Below are positions 1-8,050 of a stretch of 44,140 bases of DNA, piece after piece; positions within the stretch are counted from its first letter, which is position 1, and each line of letters begins with the position of its first letter. The DNA lies in contig JACPGG010000026.1 in NCBI GenBank assembly GCA_016182545.1, positions 1 through 44,140 of the forward strand, read 5' to 3'. The DNA is from Ignavibacteriales bacterium (GTDB lineage: Bacteria; Bacteroidota; Ignavibacteria; UBA10030; UBA8401). The notes below the pieces were generated by a model. It was not told the DNA's origin and ran no database searches. It worked only from the letters and a program-made list of their open reading frames with translations. The position numbers and the translations under genes are program-made.

Positions 1-2
1 GT

Positions 3-449
3 AAGGATAAATCTCTTGCCGATTACAAAGACAAAGTTGTCATGGTGGTAAATGTGGCATCGTTCTGCGGCTACACTCCTCAATACAAAGAACTCGAAGC
101 GATCTATAAGAAGTATAAAGACCAGGGATTCGTCATTGTCGGATTTCCGGCGAATGATTTCGGAAAACAGGAGCCGGGGAGCGATACTGATATTAAAACA
201 TTTTGCGAGAGAGAATACGGCGTTACGTTCGATCTCTTTTCCAAGATCAATGTGCTGGGGGATGGCATCCATCCGTTGTATAAATACCTGACGACCGAGA
301 CAGATTTCAAGGGAGATATCGGTTGGAATTTTACAAAGTTCTTAATCGATAAAAACGGCAATGTCGTTGCGCGCTTTATTCACAAAACGAAGCCCGATGC
401 ACCGGAAATTGTCGGTAAGATTGAAGAGTTGTTGATTCAGAAGAAATAA
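3..449 (+). CDS. Glutathione peroxidase family protein (5' end outside window)
   Basis: Thiol peroxidase of the glutathione peroxidase family, which reduces hydroperoxides using glutathione or, more often in bacteria, thioredoxin. The reading frame is open from the left edge, and the residues before the first Met (KDKSLADYKDKVV) match the usual family N-terminus, so the gene starts upstream of the window. Visible family motifs are NVASFCGYTPQY with the peroxidatic residue as Cys rather than selenocysteine, FPANDFGKQEPG with the tetrad Gln, and IGWNFTKFLID with the tetrad Trp and Asn. About 149 residues are visible of a usual 160-180. No signal peptide can be judged. A rho-independent terminator follows directly. 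The family assignment is firm; the reductant is not known from sequence. Confidence 0.93.
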   Translation, partial: KDKSLADYKDKVVMVVNVASFCGYTPQYKELEAIYKKYKDQGFVIVGFPANDFGKQEPGSDTDIKTFCEREYGVTFDLFSKINVLGDGIHPLYKYLTTETDFKGDIGWNFTKFLIDKNGNVVARFIHKTKPDAPEIVGKIEELLIQKK

Positions 450-478
450 ATACAACAAACATTTCATTCAATGCTGCA

Positions 479-511
479 AAGGAAACCGGGAAAAAGGTTT
501 CCTTTTTTATT
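479..511 (+). terminator. Rho-independent terminator after the glutathione peroxidase gene
   Basis: A 9-bp perfect stem (AAGGAAACC / GGTTTCCTT) with an 8-nt loop is followed by TTTTATTAT. It separates the peroxidase gene from hisD. Confidence 0.85.
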
Positions 512-587
512 ATATTGAGGCAAAAGAATACAATTCGACCCCTGCCGAAAAAGAACATTCGACAGACGCTCAGTGTGACAAATCACT

Positions 588-1871
588 ATGTTGAAAATAA
601 TCGATCTTCGCAAAAGAAAATCATTTGCACTTCGTTCCACCTCCGGACAGAAGAATAATACCGCAATTGAAAATGCAGTCAGAGCCATCATTCGATCGGT
701 GCAAACGAAAGGGGACACTGCTCTCTTTTTGCACACAAAAAAATTTGACGGAGTTACGTTAAAATCGCTGACTGTCCCGCAGAATGAGATACGCGACGCA
801 TTCAAGAATGCCGATAAAAAATTCGTCACGGTCCTCAAGCAAGCGGCAGTGAACATCCGGCGATTCCATCAGCAGCAAGCGAGAAAACCATTTACGCTGA
901 GAGTCAACGGTGGCTCAGAACTCCGGCAACTATTTCGACCCATCGAACGGCTTGGTGTGTATGTACCGGGAGGGAAAGCTGCATACCCTTCAACGGTCTT
1001 AATGAATGTTATTCCTGCACAAGTCGCGGGAGTGAAAGAAATACATCTCGTGTCGCCGCCTGATAAAAACGGGAACATCAATCGGGATGTTCTCACTGCC
1101 GCCGGTATTTTGGGAGTAAAAAATATATATCGGGTCGGTGGTGCTCAAGCAATTGCTGCACTTGCCTATGGGACGGAAACGATACCTGCTGTCGATAAAA
1201 TTGTGGGACCGGGTAACATCTTCGTCGCCACCGCCAAAAGGATGGTGTACGGGAAAGTCGGCATTGACAGTTTTGCTGGACCAAGTGAAGTAGTGATTCT
1301 TGCCGATAATTCTGCCGATCCGACGTTTGTTGCCGCTGATTTGCTGGCGCAGGCGGAGCATGATGAACGTGCAGTGCCGATTCTCGTTACTCCAAGCCGG
1401 TCGTTAGCGATAAAAATAAATTCTGAGGTAAGGAGATTGTTGGAAAAACAGCCGCGCAAAAATATTCTCGCCCTTTCATTGAAAAATGAAGGGCGGATGT
1501 ATATCGTTGCGTCACTTCAGCAGGGCATCTCTGTAACGAACGAACTTGCACCCGAACATCTTGAAATCATCACGACGAAGAACGAATTTGTGCTGAAACA
1601 GGTTCGACATGCGGGATCGATCTTTCTGGGCAACTATTCGCCCGTTGCTATCGGCGATTATTTTGCGGGACCGAATCACGTACTGCCCACGGAACGCACG
1701 GCGAGATTTTCATCCCCGCTTTCTGTCGATGATTTTTTGAAAAAATCGAGCGTGATACGATACTCACAAAAACAGATGGAGGAAGTTGCCGATGATGTTG
1801 CACTGTTCGCTGAACGGGAAGGCTTGCATGCGCATGCATTGTCGTTACGATTGAGAAAGAACAAAAAATAA
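588..1871 (+). CDS. hisD: Histidinol dehydrogenase
   Basis: Catalyses the last two steps of histidine biosynthesis, histidinol to histidinal to histidine, with NAD and Zn; cytoplasmic. The 427-residue length is normal for the family. Motifs in order: VPGGKAAYPSTVLMNVIPA, GPGNIFVATAKR, GIDSFAGPSEVVILAD, DLLAQAEHDE, NELAPEHLE (a zinc/catalytic region) and GDYFAGPNHVLPT near the C-terminus. The start is the first ATG of the frame, and I see no strong Shine-Dalgarno. hisC begins one base after the stop, so the two are co-transcribed. Other his genes are not in the window, so the pathway is split in this genome or continues elsewhere. Confidence 0.97.
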   Translation: MLKIIDLRKRKSFALRSTSGQKNNTAIENAVRAIIRSVQTKGDTALFLHTKKFDGVTLKSLTVPQNEIRDAFKNADKKFVTVLKQAAVNIRRFHQQQARKPFTLRVNGGSELRQLFRPIERLGVYVPGGKAAYPSTVLMNVIPAQVAGVKEIHLVSPPDKNGNINRDVLTAAGILGVKNIYRVGGAQAIAALAYGTETIPAVDKIVGPGNIFVATAKRMVYGKVGIDSFAGPSEVVILADNSADPTFVAADLLAQAEHDERAVPILVTPSRSLAIKINSEVRRLLEKQPRKNILALSLKNEGRMYIVASLQQGISVTNELAPEHLEIITTKNEFVLKQVRHAGSIFLGNYSPVAIGDYFAGPNHVLPTERTARFSSPLSVDDFLKKSSVIRYSQKQMEEVADDVALFAEREGLHAHALSLRLRKNKK

Positions 1872-1872
1872 A

Positions 1873-2946
1873 ATGTCGTTCTTAAAGCACATAAAGCCGT
1901 CGGTGCAGCACCTGGAAGCATATTCGGTCAAGAGCAAACCGCTCTCCCCGGATTTGATCAAGTTGAATCAGAACGAGAATCCGTTCGATCTGCCGAACGA
2001 ATTGAAGCGTGAACTTCTTGATGAATTTTATGCACAACCGTGGAACCGATACCCGGATGTTTTTCCGACACAGTTGATCGAAGCGTTGTCTCACTATGTC
2101 GGCGTGCCTCAAGAAAGCATCATCGCTGCAAATGGATCGAACGAACTGATGTATACGGCGCTGATGGCAATTGTAGGAAGCGGTACAAAAGTTTTGATTC
2201 CATCCCCGACATTTTTTCTTTATGAAAAGATCGTCCGCGTACTTGAGGGAAGCCTTATCTCGGTTTCTGCTAACGAAGATTTGTCGTTCAATGTCGATAG
2301 CATCATTGCATCTGCGAAAAAGGAGCACCCGTCACTCATCATTCTCAATTCCCCCAACAGCCCCACAGGGCAGATGATGTCTGTGGGAGATGTTGAAAGA
2401 ATATTCACCGAAACGGATGCTATCGTGCTGGTTGACGAAGCGTATATCGAATTTGCAGAGATGCCATCGGTCTTTCCGTTGCTGCAACGGTACGATCGAC
2501 TCATTATCTTGCGGACATTCTCAAAAGCATTTTCATTGGCGGGATTGCGGATCGGATACCTTCTTGCACAGCCTGCACTCTGTTCCGAATTGCTGAAACC
2601 AAAGATCCCCTTCACTGTAAATAATTTTTCTACTGCCGTCGCGATAAAACTGATGCAGCAACAACAGTTGATCAATGAACGGATCGCATACATCAAAAAG
2701 CAAAAGATGTTTTTATATGAAAATCTCGGTCAAATCGATACGATCAAAGTATTTCCTTCGCAGACAAATTTCCTTATCTTTACGGTAAAGAATGGGGCAA
2801 CAGCGCTGTTTGAGAATCTGCTTTCCGAGAACGTGCTCATCCGTGATGTCAGTTCCTACCCGATGCTGAACAACACTTTGCGCGTCAACGCCGGCACTGA
2901 AACTGAGAACAAAGCATTCTTGACAGCGCTCAAAAAATATTTATGA
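1873..2946 (+). CDS. hisC: Histidinol-phosphate aminotransferase
   Basis: PLP-dependent fold-type I aminotransferase that converts imidazole-acetol phosphate and glutamate to histidinol phosphate. Visible family motifs: LNQNENPF at the N-terminus, NGSNEL in the phosphate-binding region, LNSPNSPTGQ, VDEAYIEF with the PLP Asp and Tyr, and RTFSKAFSLAGLRIGY with the Schiff-base Lys. The C-terminal small domain ends LRVNAGTETENKAFL, as in HisC. The 357-residue length is normal. It lies directly behind hisD, which supports the histidine role over a general aromatic aminotransferase. A small hairpin lies between it and etfB. Confidence 0.95.
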   Translation: MSFLKHIKPSVQHLEAYSVKSKPLSPDLIKLNQNENPFDLPNELKRELLDEFYAQPWNRYPDVFPTQLIEALSHYVGVPQESIIAANGSNELMYTALMAIVGSGTKVLIPSPTFFLYEKIVRVLEGSLISVSANEDLSFNVDSIIASAKKEHPSLIILNSPNSPTGQMMSVGDVERIFTETDAIVLVDEAYIEFAEMPSVFPLLQRYDRLIILRTFSKAFSLAGLRIGYLLAQPALCSELLKPKIPFTVNNFSTAVAIKLMQQQQLINERIAYIKKQKMFLYENLGQIDTIKVFPSQTNFLIFTVKNGATALFENLLSENVLIRDVSSYPMLNNTLRVNAGTETENKAFLTALKKYL

Positions 2947-2955
2947 AACAGGGAT

Positions 2956-2980
2956 TTTCCAAATCTTTGAGATTTGGAAA
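2956..2980. repeat. Short perfect hairpin between hisC and etfB
   Basis: An 11-bp perfect inverted repeat (TTTCCAAATCT / AGATTTGGAAA) with loop TTG. It is not followed by a U tract, so it is not a classical terminator. Its centre, ATCTTTGAGAT, resembles the apices of hairpins at 28515, 28563, 37926 and 43763. It may belong to the same repeat family. Confidence 0.7.
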
Positions 2981-3000
2981 TTCTGCAACAGAGGAGTTCA

Positions 3001-3747
3001 ATGAAAATTCTGGTTTTAGTCAACCACGTTCCCGACACCGAAACAAAAGTGAAGGTCGGTGCCGACGGCAAATCGATCGATCCCGCGGGCGTGAATTATA
3101 TGCTGAATCCGTACGATGAATTTGGAGTTGAAGGGGCACTCCGCACAAAACAAGCGTTCGGCGGTGAAGTGGTTGTTGTATCGCTTGGCGGCGATGCGAA
3201 TAAAGAGACGCTCCGTAAATCGCTTGCAATGGGATGCGATAAAGCTATTTTGTTGAAAGATGATACTGTTCGCGATTCATTCGCCGTAGCAAAATCACTT
3301 GCGGACTATGCGAATGAATATGGTGCAGAGATCATTTTCTGCGGTAAACAATCAATTGACCATGACAATTCGCAGGTCGGCGGATTGGTCGCTGAATTAC
3401 TTGGCTGGCCTTCCATCTCGGTCGTCGTGAAATTGGAAATTAAAGATGGAAATATTGTCGCCGAACGGGAGATTGAGGGAGGACACGAGATCGTTCATGC
3501 AAAACTTCCCGCAGTTATCATGGCTCAAAAAGGATTGAATGAACCGCGCTATCCTTCTCTGAAGGGAATTATGGATGCAAAACGAAAACCTATCGAAGAA
3601 AAACCGGCATCGTCAGCCGATGTGAGGGTGGAGGTGAGTGCAATGCGCAAACCTCCGGCAAAGACATCGGGGAAAATTGTCGGCACCGATGGATCGGCAG
3701 CCGCAGAACTGGTCCGTTTGTTACATGAGGAAGCAAAAGTAATTTAG
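3001..3747 (+). CDS. etfB: Electron transfer flavoprotein, beta subunit
   Basis: Beta subunit of the heterodimeric electron transfer flavoprotein, which passes electrons from acyl-CoA and other dehydrogenases to the quinone pool or bifurcating partners. The chosen start (MKILVLVNHVPDTETKV) is preceded by GAGGAG four bases upstream, and it matches the family N-terminus; a Met codon 27 bases further upstream is not supported. Visible regions include NPYDEFGVEGALR, the adenine-nucleotide-binding core around ADYANEYGAEIIFCGKQSIDHD, and a C-terminal segment rich in Pro and Lys. 248 residues, typical. It pairs with etfA after a 73-bp gap that holds a repeat. Confidence 0.96.
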   Translation: MKILVLVNHVPDTETKVKVGADGKSIDPAGVNYMLNPYDEFGVEGALRTKQAFGGEVVVVSLGGDANKETLRKSLAMGCDKAILLKDDTVRDSFAVAKSLADYANEYGAEIIFCGKQSIDHDNSQVGGLVAELLGWPSISVVVKLEIKDGNIVAEREIEGGHEIVHAKLPAVIMAQKGLNEPRYPSLKGIMDAKRKPIEEKPASSADVRVEVSAMRKPPAKTSGKIVGTDGSAAAELVRLLHEEAKVI

Positions 3748-3809
3748 TAGGTCAGACATTCTTGACTGACTATTTCCATTAATATGGCAGACGCAAATGT
3801 CTGTCTTAC
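3747..3809. repeat. Imperfect palindromic repeat between etfB and etfA
   Basis: The outer arms GTAGGTCAGACATT (3747-3760) and AATGTCTGTCTTAC (3796-3809) pair at 12 of 14 positions. The inner parts (GTCAGACATTCTTGACTGAC and GGCAGACGCAAATGTCTGTC) are themselves degenerate palindromes. It fills almost the whole etfB-etfA gap and looks like an inserted intergenic repeat unit. Its right arm supplies an in-frame ATG (3797) that artificially extends the etfA frame. Confidence 0.6.
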
Positions 3810-3820
3810 CAAAAAATAAA

Positions 3821-4795
3821 ATGAAAATTTTAGCATTCGCAGAACAACGGAACGGACAATTCAAGAAAGTTGCATTTGAGGTTGTGAAGGCGGCAAAGAC
3901 AATCGCCGATCAAATGAATGCGGAAGTTGTGGCTTTGGTTGTAGGAAATAATATCGCCTCAATCGCAGGACAACTCGGCGGGTACGGAGCATCGAAGGTA
4001 ATCGTTGTGGAGGATTCGAAACTCGAATTGTATTCCACAACAGCATATTCAAAAGTGATCGCAGAAATTGCCGCAACGGAATCTGCTGAGGTTATTCTTC
4101 TTCCCGCCAGTGCAATGGGAAAAGATGTCGGACCTCGCATCTCCGTAAAACTGAATGCCGGACTTGCAGTTGATTGCACAGCACTGAATGCGAACGGAGG
4201 AACAATTACCGCTACCCGTCCTGTTTATGCAGGAAAAGGAATGGTGGATGTCACGATCAAAACTCAGACTAAAATATTTTCGCTCCGTCCCAACGTGTTT
4301 ACGGCTGGGAATTCAAGCGCTGCAACAGCCGCGGTGGAGACAAAGAAGGTTGAATTGAGCGATACAGATTTTTCTGCCGTCGTGAAGGAAGTAAAACAAT
4401 CGAGCGGGAAGAAAGATGTTGCCGAAGCAGATATCATCGTTTCGGGCGGTCGCGGATTGAAAGGTCCCGAACATTTCAAAATGATCGAAGATCTTGCCGG
4501 CTCATTGAATGCCGCTGTCGGCGCATCGCGTGCTGTGGTGGATGCTGGGTGGAGACCACACGATGAGCAAGTCGGGCAAACGGGCAAAACTGTGTCACCA
4601 TCATTGTATGTAGCCGTTGCAATTTCTGGTGCGGTACAGCATCTTGCAGGAATGTCGTCATCGAAGTATATCGTTGCCATCAATAAAGACAAAGATGCAC
4701 CGATCTTTACAGTTGCGGACTACGGGATCGTTGGCGATGCATTTGAAGTTGTACCTGCCGTAACGGCTGAAATTAAGAAATTGCTCGGCAAGTGA
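3821..4795 (+). CDS. etfA: Electron transfer flavoprotein, alpha subunit
   Basis: Alpha subunit of the electron transfer flavoprotein, which carries the redox-active FAD in its C-terminal domain. The start at MKILAFAEQR is chosen because it matches the family; the upstream in-frame ATG lies in the repeat before the gene. No clear Shine-Dalgarno precedes it. The C-terminal FAD domain is clear: VSGGRGLKGPEHF, GASRAVVDAGWRPHDEQVGQTGK, SGAVQHLAGM and INKDKDAPIFTVADYGIVGD. 324 residues, typical. No acyl-CoA dehydrogenase, ETF-quinone oxidoreductase or bifurcating partner is next to the pair, so the electron donor is unknown. Confidence 0.96.
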   Translation: MKILAFAEQRNGQFKKVAFEVVKAAKTIADQMNAEVVALVVGNNIASIAGQLGGYGASKVIVVEDSKLELYSTTAYSKVIAEIAATESAEVILLPASAMGKDVGPRISVKLNAGLAVDCTALNANGGTITATRPVYAGKGMVDVTIKTQTKIFSLRPNVFTAGNSSAATAAVETKKVELSDTDFSAVVKEVKQSSGKKDVAEADIIVSGGRGLKGPEHFKMIEDLAGSLNAAVGASRAVVDAGWRPHDEQVGQTGKTVSPSLYVAVAISGAVQHLAGMSSSKYIVAINKDKDAPIFTVADYGIVGDAFEVVPAVTAEIKKLLGK

Positions 4796-4804
4796 TACAA
4801 GTTC

Positions 4805-4833
4805 TTGCGGGTGGAGGAAGAATTTGATATACT
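4805..4833 (+). promoter_or_regulatory. Candidate sigma70-type promoter for the bifunctional-nuclease-family gene
   Basis: TTGCGG and TATACT are separated by 17 bases, about 28 bases upstream of the GTG start. An AAGGAG ribosome binding site follows at about 4849-4854. Confidence 0.5.
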
Positions 4834-4861
4834 CGCTGTAAGTTGAACAAGGAGAAACAGA

Positions 4862-5455
4862 GTGGATAAAGTTCAAGTAGATATTCTCGGTCTGTCGACA
4901 AGTCCATCAAGTGCGGGCGCGTACGCCTTGATCTTGAAGGAGACGAACGGAAAGCGTAAACTTCCGATCATCATCGGTGCGTTCGAAGCGCAGTCGATCG
5001 CACTGGAGCTGGAAGGGATGAAACCGCCCCGTCCTCTTACGCATGACTTGATGAAGAATATCATCGATACATTCGCCGTGTCGTTGAACGAGGTCTTCAT
5101 CAACGAGCTGCGTGACGGAACGTTCTATGCGAAACTTTCGGTTGAAGGTGTGAGCGATACACAAGAGATCGATTCCCGTCCGAGCGATGCTATTGCTCTT
5201 GCTGTGCGGTACGGCGTTCCGATCTTTGTGGAAGAAGGAGTGCTGCAGGAAGCGGGGGTTGTTTCAGACGATGAGGAGGTATTGGAAGAGGAAGGAGAAG
5301 AAGGAGAAAAGAAGCAGGAGAAAGCTCCGGTGAAACAGTTTACCACGAAACTTGAACAGTTGCAGTCTTCTTTAAAAGAAGCGATTGAGAAAGAAGATTA
5401 TGAAAAAGCGGCAAGAATCAGAGACGAGATTAGAAAGATGGGACTAACTGATTAA
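4862..5455 (+). CDS. Bifunctional nuclease family protein (DUF151) with C-terminal UVR motif
   Basis: Two domains are visible. Residues 1-135 are a DUF151/bifunctional nuclease domain with the usual DILGLSTSPSSAGAYALILKE start, RKLPIIIGAFEAQSIALELEG core, and DSRPSDAIALAVRYGVPIFVEE end. A Glu/Lys-rich linker (about 140-160) leads to a UVR (UvrB/UvrC) coiled motif around residues 165-195 (LKEAIEKEDYEKAARIRDEI). Some family members in plants have nuclease activity; in bacteria the role is unclear. The start codon is GTG, chosen because an AAGGAG lies at normal distance and the protein then begins as the family does. 197 residues. It ends in a strong bidirectional terminator. Confidence 0.9.
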   Translation: MDKVQVDILGLSTSPSSAGAYALILKETNGKRKLPIIIGAFEAQSIALELEGMKPPRPLTHDLMKNIIDTFAVSLNEVFINELRDGTFYAKLSVEGVSDTQEIDSRPSDAIALAVRYGVPIFVEEGVLQEAGVVSDDEEVLEEEGEEGEKKQEKAPVKQFTTKLEQLQSSLKEAIEKEDYEKAARIRDEIRKMGLTD

Positions 5456-5488
5456 TAAGAAACCCCTCGTAAAGAGGGGTTTCTTATT
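5454..5488. terminator. Bidirectional terminator between the DUF151 gene and pdxJ
   Basis: A perfect 15-bp stem (AATAAGAAACCCCTC / GAGGGGTTTCTTATT) with loop GTAAA. The A/T-rich outer parts give a U tract in both directions. The stop codon of the plus-strand gene overlaps its left foot. Confidence 0.9.
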
Positions 5489-5506
5489 GTACCGTTGTTC
5501 GTTCTG

Positions 5507-6220
5507 CTATTTTTTTACTAGTGCAAGCATTTCCTTTACAGCCCGCTCAAGACCGACAAACGCAGCGCGAGAAATGATCGAGTGCCCGATGCTCATTTCA
5601 TCAATTGCACCGATTTCGGCAACGCGAGCGACATTCCCATAATTCAAACCGTGTCCGGCATTCACACCTAACTCTATACTTTTGCCGTACACTGCTGATT
5701 TCTGAATTTGTTTGAACAACCTCATCTGTTCCGTTTCATTGACAGCGTCAGAATATTCTCCCGTATGAAGTTCGATCATGTCAGCACCGATCTCTTTTGA
5801 TGCATCGATCTGCCGCCGGTCGGGATGAATGAAAAGACTTACCGGGATTTTCTTTTCGTGAAATCGTTCGATCACTCTTCCCAGCTTATCTTTTTGAGCA
5901 ACGACATCAAGCCCGCCTTCTGTCGTGAGCTCTTGCCTTTTTTCAGGGACGAGAGTGATAAGATCGGGGACAACTTCGAGCGCGATGAGAATAATATCTT
6001 CATTCGCGCCCATCTCAAGATCCAGTTTTGTTTTTACGCTTTCACGTAAAATTCGTACATCTTTGTCTTTAATATGGCGCCGGTCTTCCCGCAAGTGAAC
6101 GACAATGCCGTCAGCGCCTGCACGTTCACAGATTTCTGCTGCCGCAACCGGATCGGGTTCAGTTCCTCCGCGAGCATTACGGATCGTTGCAATGTGGTCG
6201 ATATTGATTGAAAGGTTCAT
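5507..6220 (-). CDS. pdxJ: Pyridoxine 5'-phosphate synthase
   Basis: TIM-barrel enzyme of the DXP-dependent vitamin B6 pathway; it condenses 1-deoxyxylulose 5-phosphate with 3-amino-2-oxopropyl phosphate to give pyridoxine 5'-phosphate. Key motifs: LSINIDHIATIRNARGG at the N-terminus, HLREDRRHI, LEMGAN, VPEKRQELTTEGGLD, LFIHPDRRQID, ELHTGEYSDA, GVNAGHGLNYGN and EMSIGHSIISRA. The start at MNLSINID is supported by AAGGA seven bases upstream; an in-frame Met eight codons earlier would leave that site inside the gene. 237 residues, normal. The partner gene pdxA is not nearby. The stop codon is TAG. Confidence 0.96.
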   Translation of the reverse strand: MNLSINIDHIATIRNARGGTEPDPVAAAEICERAGADGIVVHLREDRRHIKDKDVRILRESVKTKLDLEMGANEDIILIALEVVPDLITLVPEKRQELTTEGGLDVVAQKDKLGRVIERFHEKKIPVSLFIHPDRRQIDASKEIGADMIELHTGEYSDAVNETEQMRLFKQIQKSAVYGKSIELGVNAGHGLNYGNVARVAEIGAIDEMSIGHSIISRAAFVGLERAVKEMLALVKK

Positions 6221-6244
6221 GATAATTTCCTTGAAATCAGACAA

Positions 6245-6272
6245 ATTGTACGAAATTCGGCGCTTTATTCAA
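6245..6272 (-). promoter_or_regulatory. Candidate sigma70-type promoter for pdxJ
   Basis: On the minus strand TTGAAT and TACAAT are separated by 16 bases, about 25 bases upstream of the pdxJ start. Confidence 0.5.
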
Positions 6273-6341
6273 AACTATCGTTGTAACTTTTCGTAGTGCG
6301 AGTCGTAACAGAAAAGTGTCTTTTTCCCCAACGGAGGAATC

Positions 6342-8000
6342 ATGAAATCCATTTTTACTGTTTTCATTTCAGCTGCGTTTTTTCTTTTCTTCACCGCTCA
6401 GGCTCAGGAAGCCCAACCAAGTTTTGATCACACCGAAGCAGAAATTGACCGGACATCAGACGACATCGAACGGTTCATCGACGATATAGTCGATCATGTT
6501 GAGACCCGTATCGACGACCTTGTTGAGGGAAGGAATACGAATTCCCGTACATCTACCATTGTGGAAGTTCAGGACCAGGACAAGGAAACGCCGGATGCAA
6601 TTACATTCAATGGTGATACGGAGATTGCAGAGAATGATACAATTCACGGTGATCTTGTCGTAAAAAACGGAACATTGACGATTCGCGGAACAGTAATGGG
6701 AGACGTACTGGTTGTGAACGGTGACGTGCAGGTGAAGAGCACGGCACTCGTAAAAGGGAACGTCCGATCGATGAACGGTTCCATTACAAAAGACGAAGGG
6801 TGCATCGTTGAAGGATACACGGAAGAGTCGAACAAAAGCTATGAATCACGCAGCTCCCGCAGCAAACGAACGTCACGGGCAAAATATTCATACTCGTTCA
6901 AACCGTTCATGTGGTACGATAAAGGATACGATGACAATTTTCTTTTCAGATATAACCGTGTGGAAGGGTTCTTTTTTGGTTTTGGCGATAATAAGGATTA
7001 TTACTGGGATGGAAGCAAAGCATTGTCGGGGCACGGTTCATTTGGGTACGGTTTTGCATCGCACAAATGGCGCATGCTGCTCGGGCTCGATCGTCAATTT
7101 GCAACCTCCTCCGGATTATATGAATTTGGCGGTGAAGTGCACGGACTGACCGATACAAAGGATGAATGGATAATGAAGCTTGGCGAGAACAATCTTGCCG
7201 CACTGTTTTTCCATGAAGACTTCCGTGACTATTTCCAGCGAGAAGGGTTTTCTGTGCACACGGCTCGATATACAAAAGACGGCGACGTCACGACGATGAT
7301 CGATGTCCGATACAATGTCGACCGTTACACATCGATGGACAAACGAGCAAATTGGGCGGTCTTTGGCGGGCATCAATTCCGCTCAAATCCGCTCATCAAT
7401 GAAGGAATGCTGCGAAGCGTCAGTGTAGCTGCAGGATTCAATACCGTAGAAAAATACCGCCGACGGTCTGAAGGATGGGATGCTTATACAAAAGCGGAGG
7501 TGGGAGGTAGTTCGTTTGGAGGAGATTTCGATTTCACGCATGCGATTGTCGATCTTCGCAGGTATCAATCTCTGTCAGATGACGATCAGCTCAGCGCGCG
7601 TATTCGTGTCGGGTCATTGGAAGGAAATACGATTATGCAAAGATTGTTTGAGCTTGGCGGCGCGAACACAATGCCCGCGTATGGTTTTAAGGAATTTGTC
7701 GGCAACAGAATGATCCTTGGAAATCTCGAATATCAGATGAGCGGCGAATTGATCGATGAAATATTTTTCTGGCCCGATTTCTTCAACGTTATTCTCTTTG
7801 CCGATGCAGGTGCCGTTGCGAATGTGGCGACGAAGCAGGCGGTCTACGAAGGTTTCGATGCAATCTCAACATCCACTGTCAAATCGGATTTGGGATTTGC
7901 GTTAAGCTGGCATGACGGGAATGCACGGTTAGGATTCGCGTGGAGGACCGACAAGAGCGCACCGGTTGCCGTCTTCTTCAGATTGAACAGAGCGTTTTAA
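6342..8000 (+). CDS. Outer-membrane beta-barrel protein with bactofilin-like repeat domain
   Basis: A signal peptide (about residues 1-21, ending TAQAQ) is followed by an acidic, probably helical stretch (28-62). Residues 88-158 form short repeats typical of bactofilin or polymer-forming domains (IHGDLVVKNGTLTIRGTVMG, GDVLVVNGDVQVKS). A Ser/Arg-rich linker leads to a C-terminal barrel (about 200-552) that starts RYNRVEGFFFGFG, contains LGGANTMPAYGFKEFVGNR and LGNLEYQMSG, and ends with a terminal Phe. These resemble Omp85/D15-type barrels. No POTRA domains are visible. GGAGG lies at normal distance from the ATG. The function is unknown; a role in surface or envelope organisation is inference. 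Confidence 0.72.
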   Translation: MKSIFTVFISAAFFLFFTAQAQEAQPSFDHTEAEIDRTSDDIERFIDDIVDHVETRIDDLVEGRNTNSRTSTIVEVQDQDKETPDAITFNGDTEIAENDTIHGDLVVKNGTLTIRGTVMGDVLVVNGDVQVKSTALVKGNVRSMNGSITKDEGCIVEGYTEESNKSYESRSSRSKRTSRAKYSYSFKPFMWYDKGYDDNFLFRYNRVEGFFFGFGDNKDYYWDGSKALSGHGSFGYGFASHKWRMLLGLDRQFATSSGLYEFGGEVHGLTDTKDEWIMKLGENNLAALFFHEDFRDYFQREGFSVHTARYTKDGDVTTMIDVRYNVDRYTSMDKRANWAVFGGHQFRSNPLINEGMLRSVSVAAGFNTVEKYRRRSEGWDAYTKAEVGGSSFGGDFDFTHAIVDLRRYQSLSDDDQLSARIRVGSLEGNTIMQRLFELGGANTMPAYGFKEFVGNRMILGNLEYQMSGELIDEIFFWPDFFNVILFADAGAVANVATKQAVYEGFDAISTSTVKSDLGFALSWHDGNARLGFAWRTDKSAPVAVFFRLNRAF

Positions 8001-8015
8001 GTTTTTTCAATAAAA

Positions 8016-8050
8016 ATAAAAAAGCCGAGTATCGTACTCGGCTTTTTTAT
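8016..8050. terminator. Bidirectional terminator between the barrel gene and the YbbR gene
   Basis: A perfect 15-bp stem (ATAAAAAAGCCGAGT / ACTCGGCTTTTTTAT) with loop ATCGT. The minus-strand gene's stop codon lies in its right foot. Confidence 0.9.

Noticed and set aside
464-856. Minus-strand ORF of 130 codons opposite hisD
   Set aside because: No recognisable protein features, overlaps the terminator and the start of hisD, and lies antisense to a well conserved gene.
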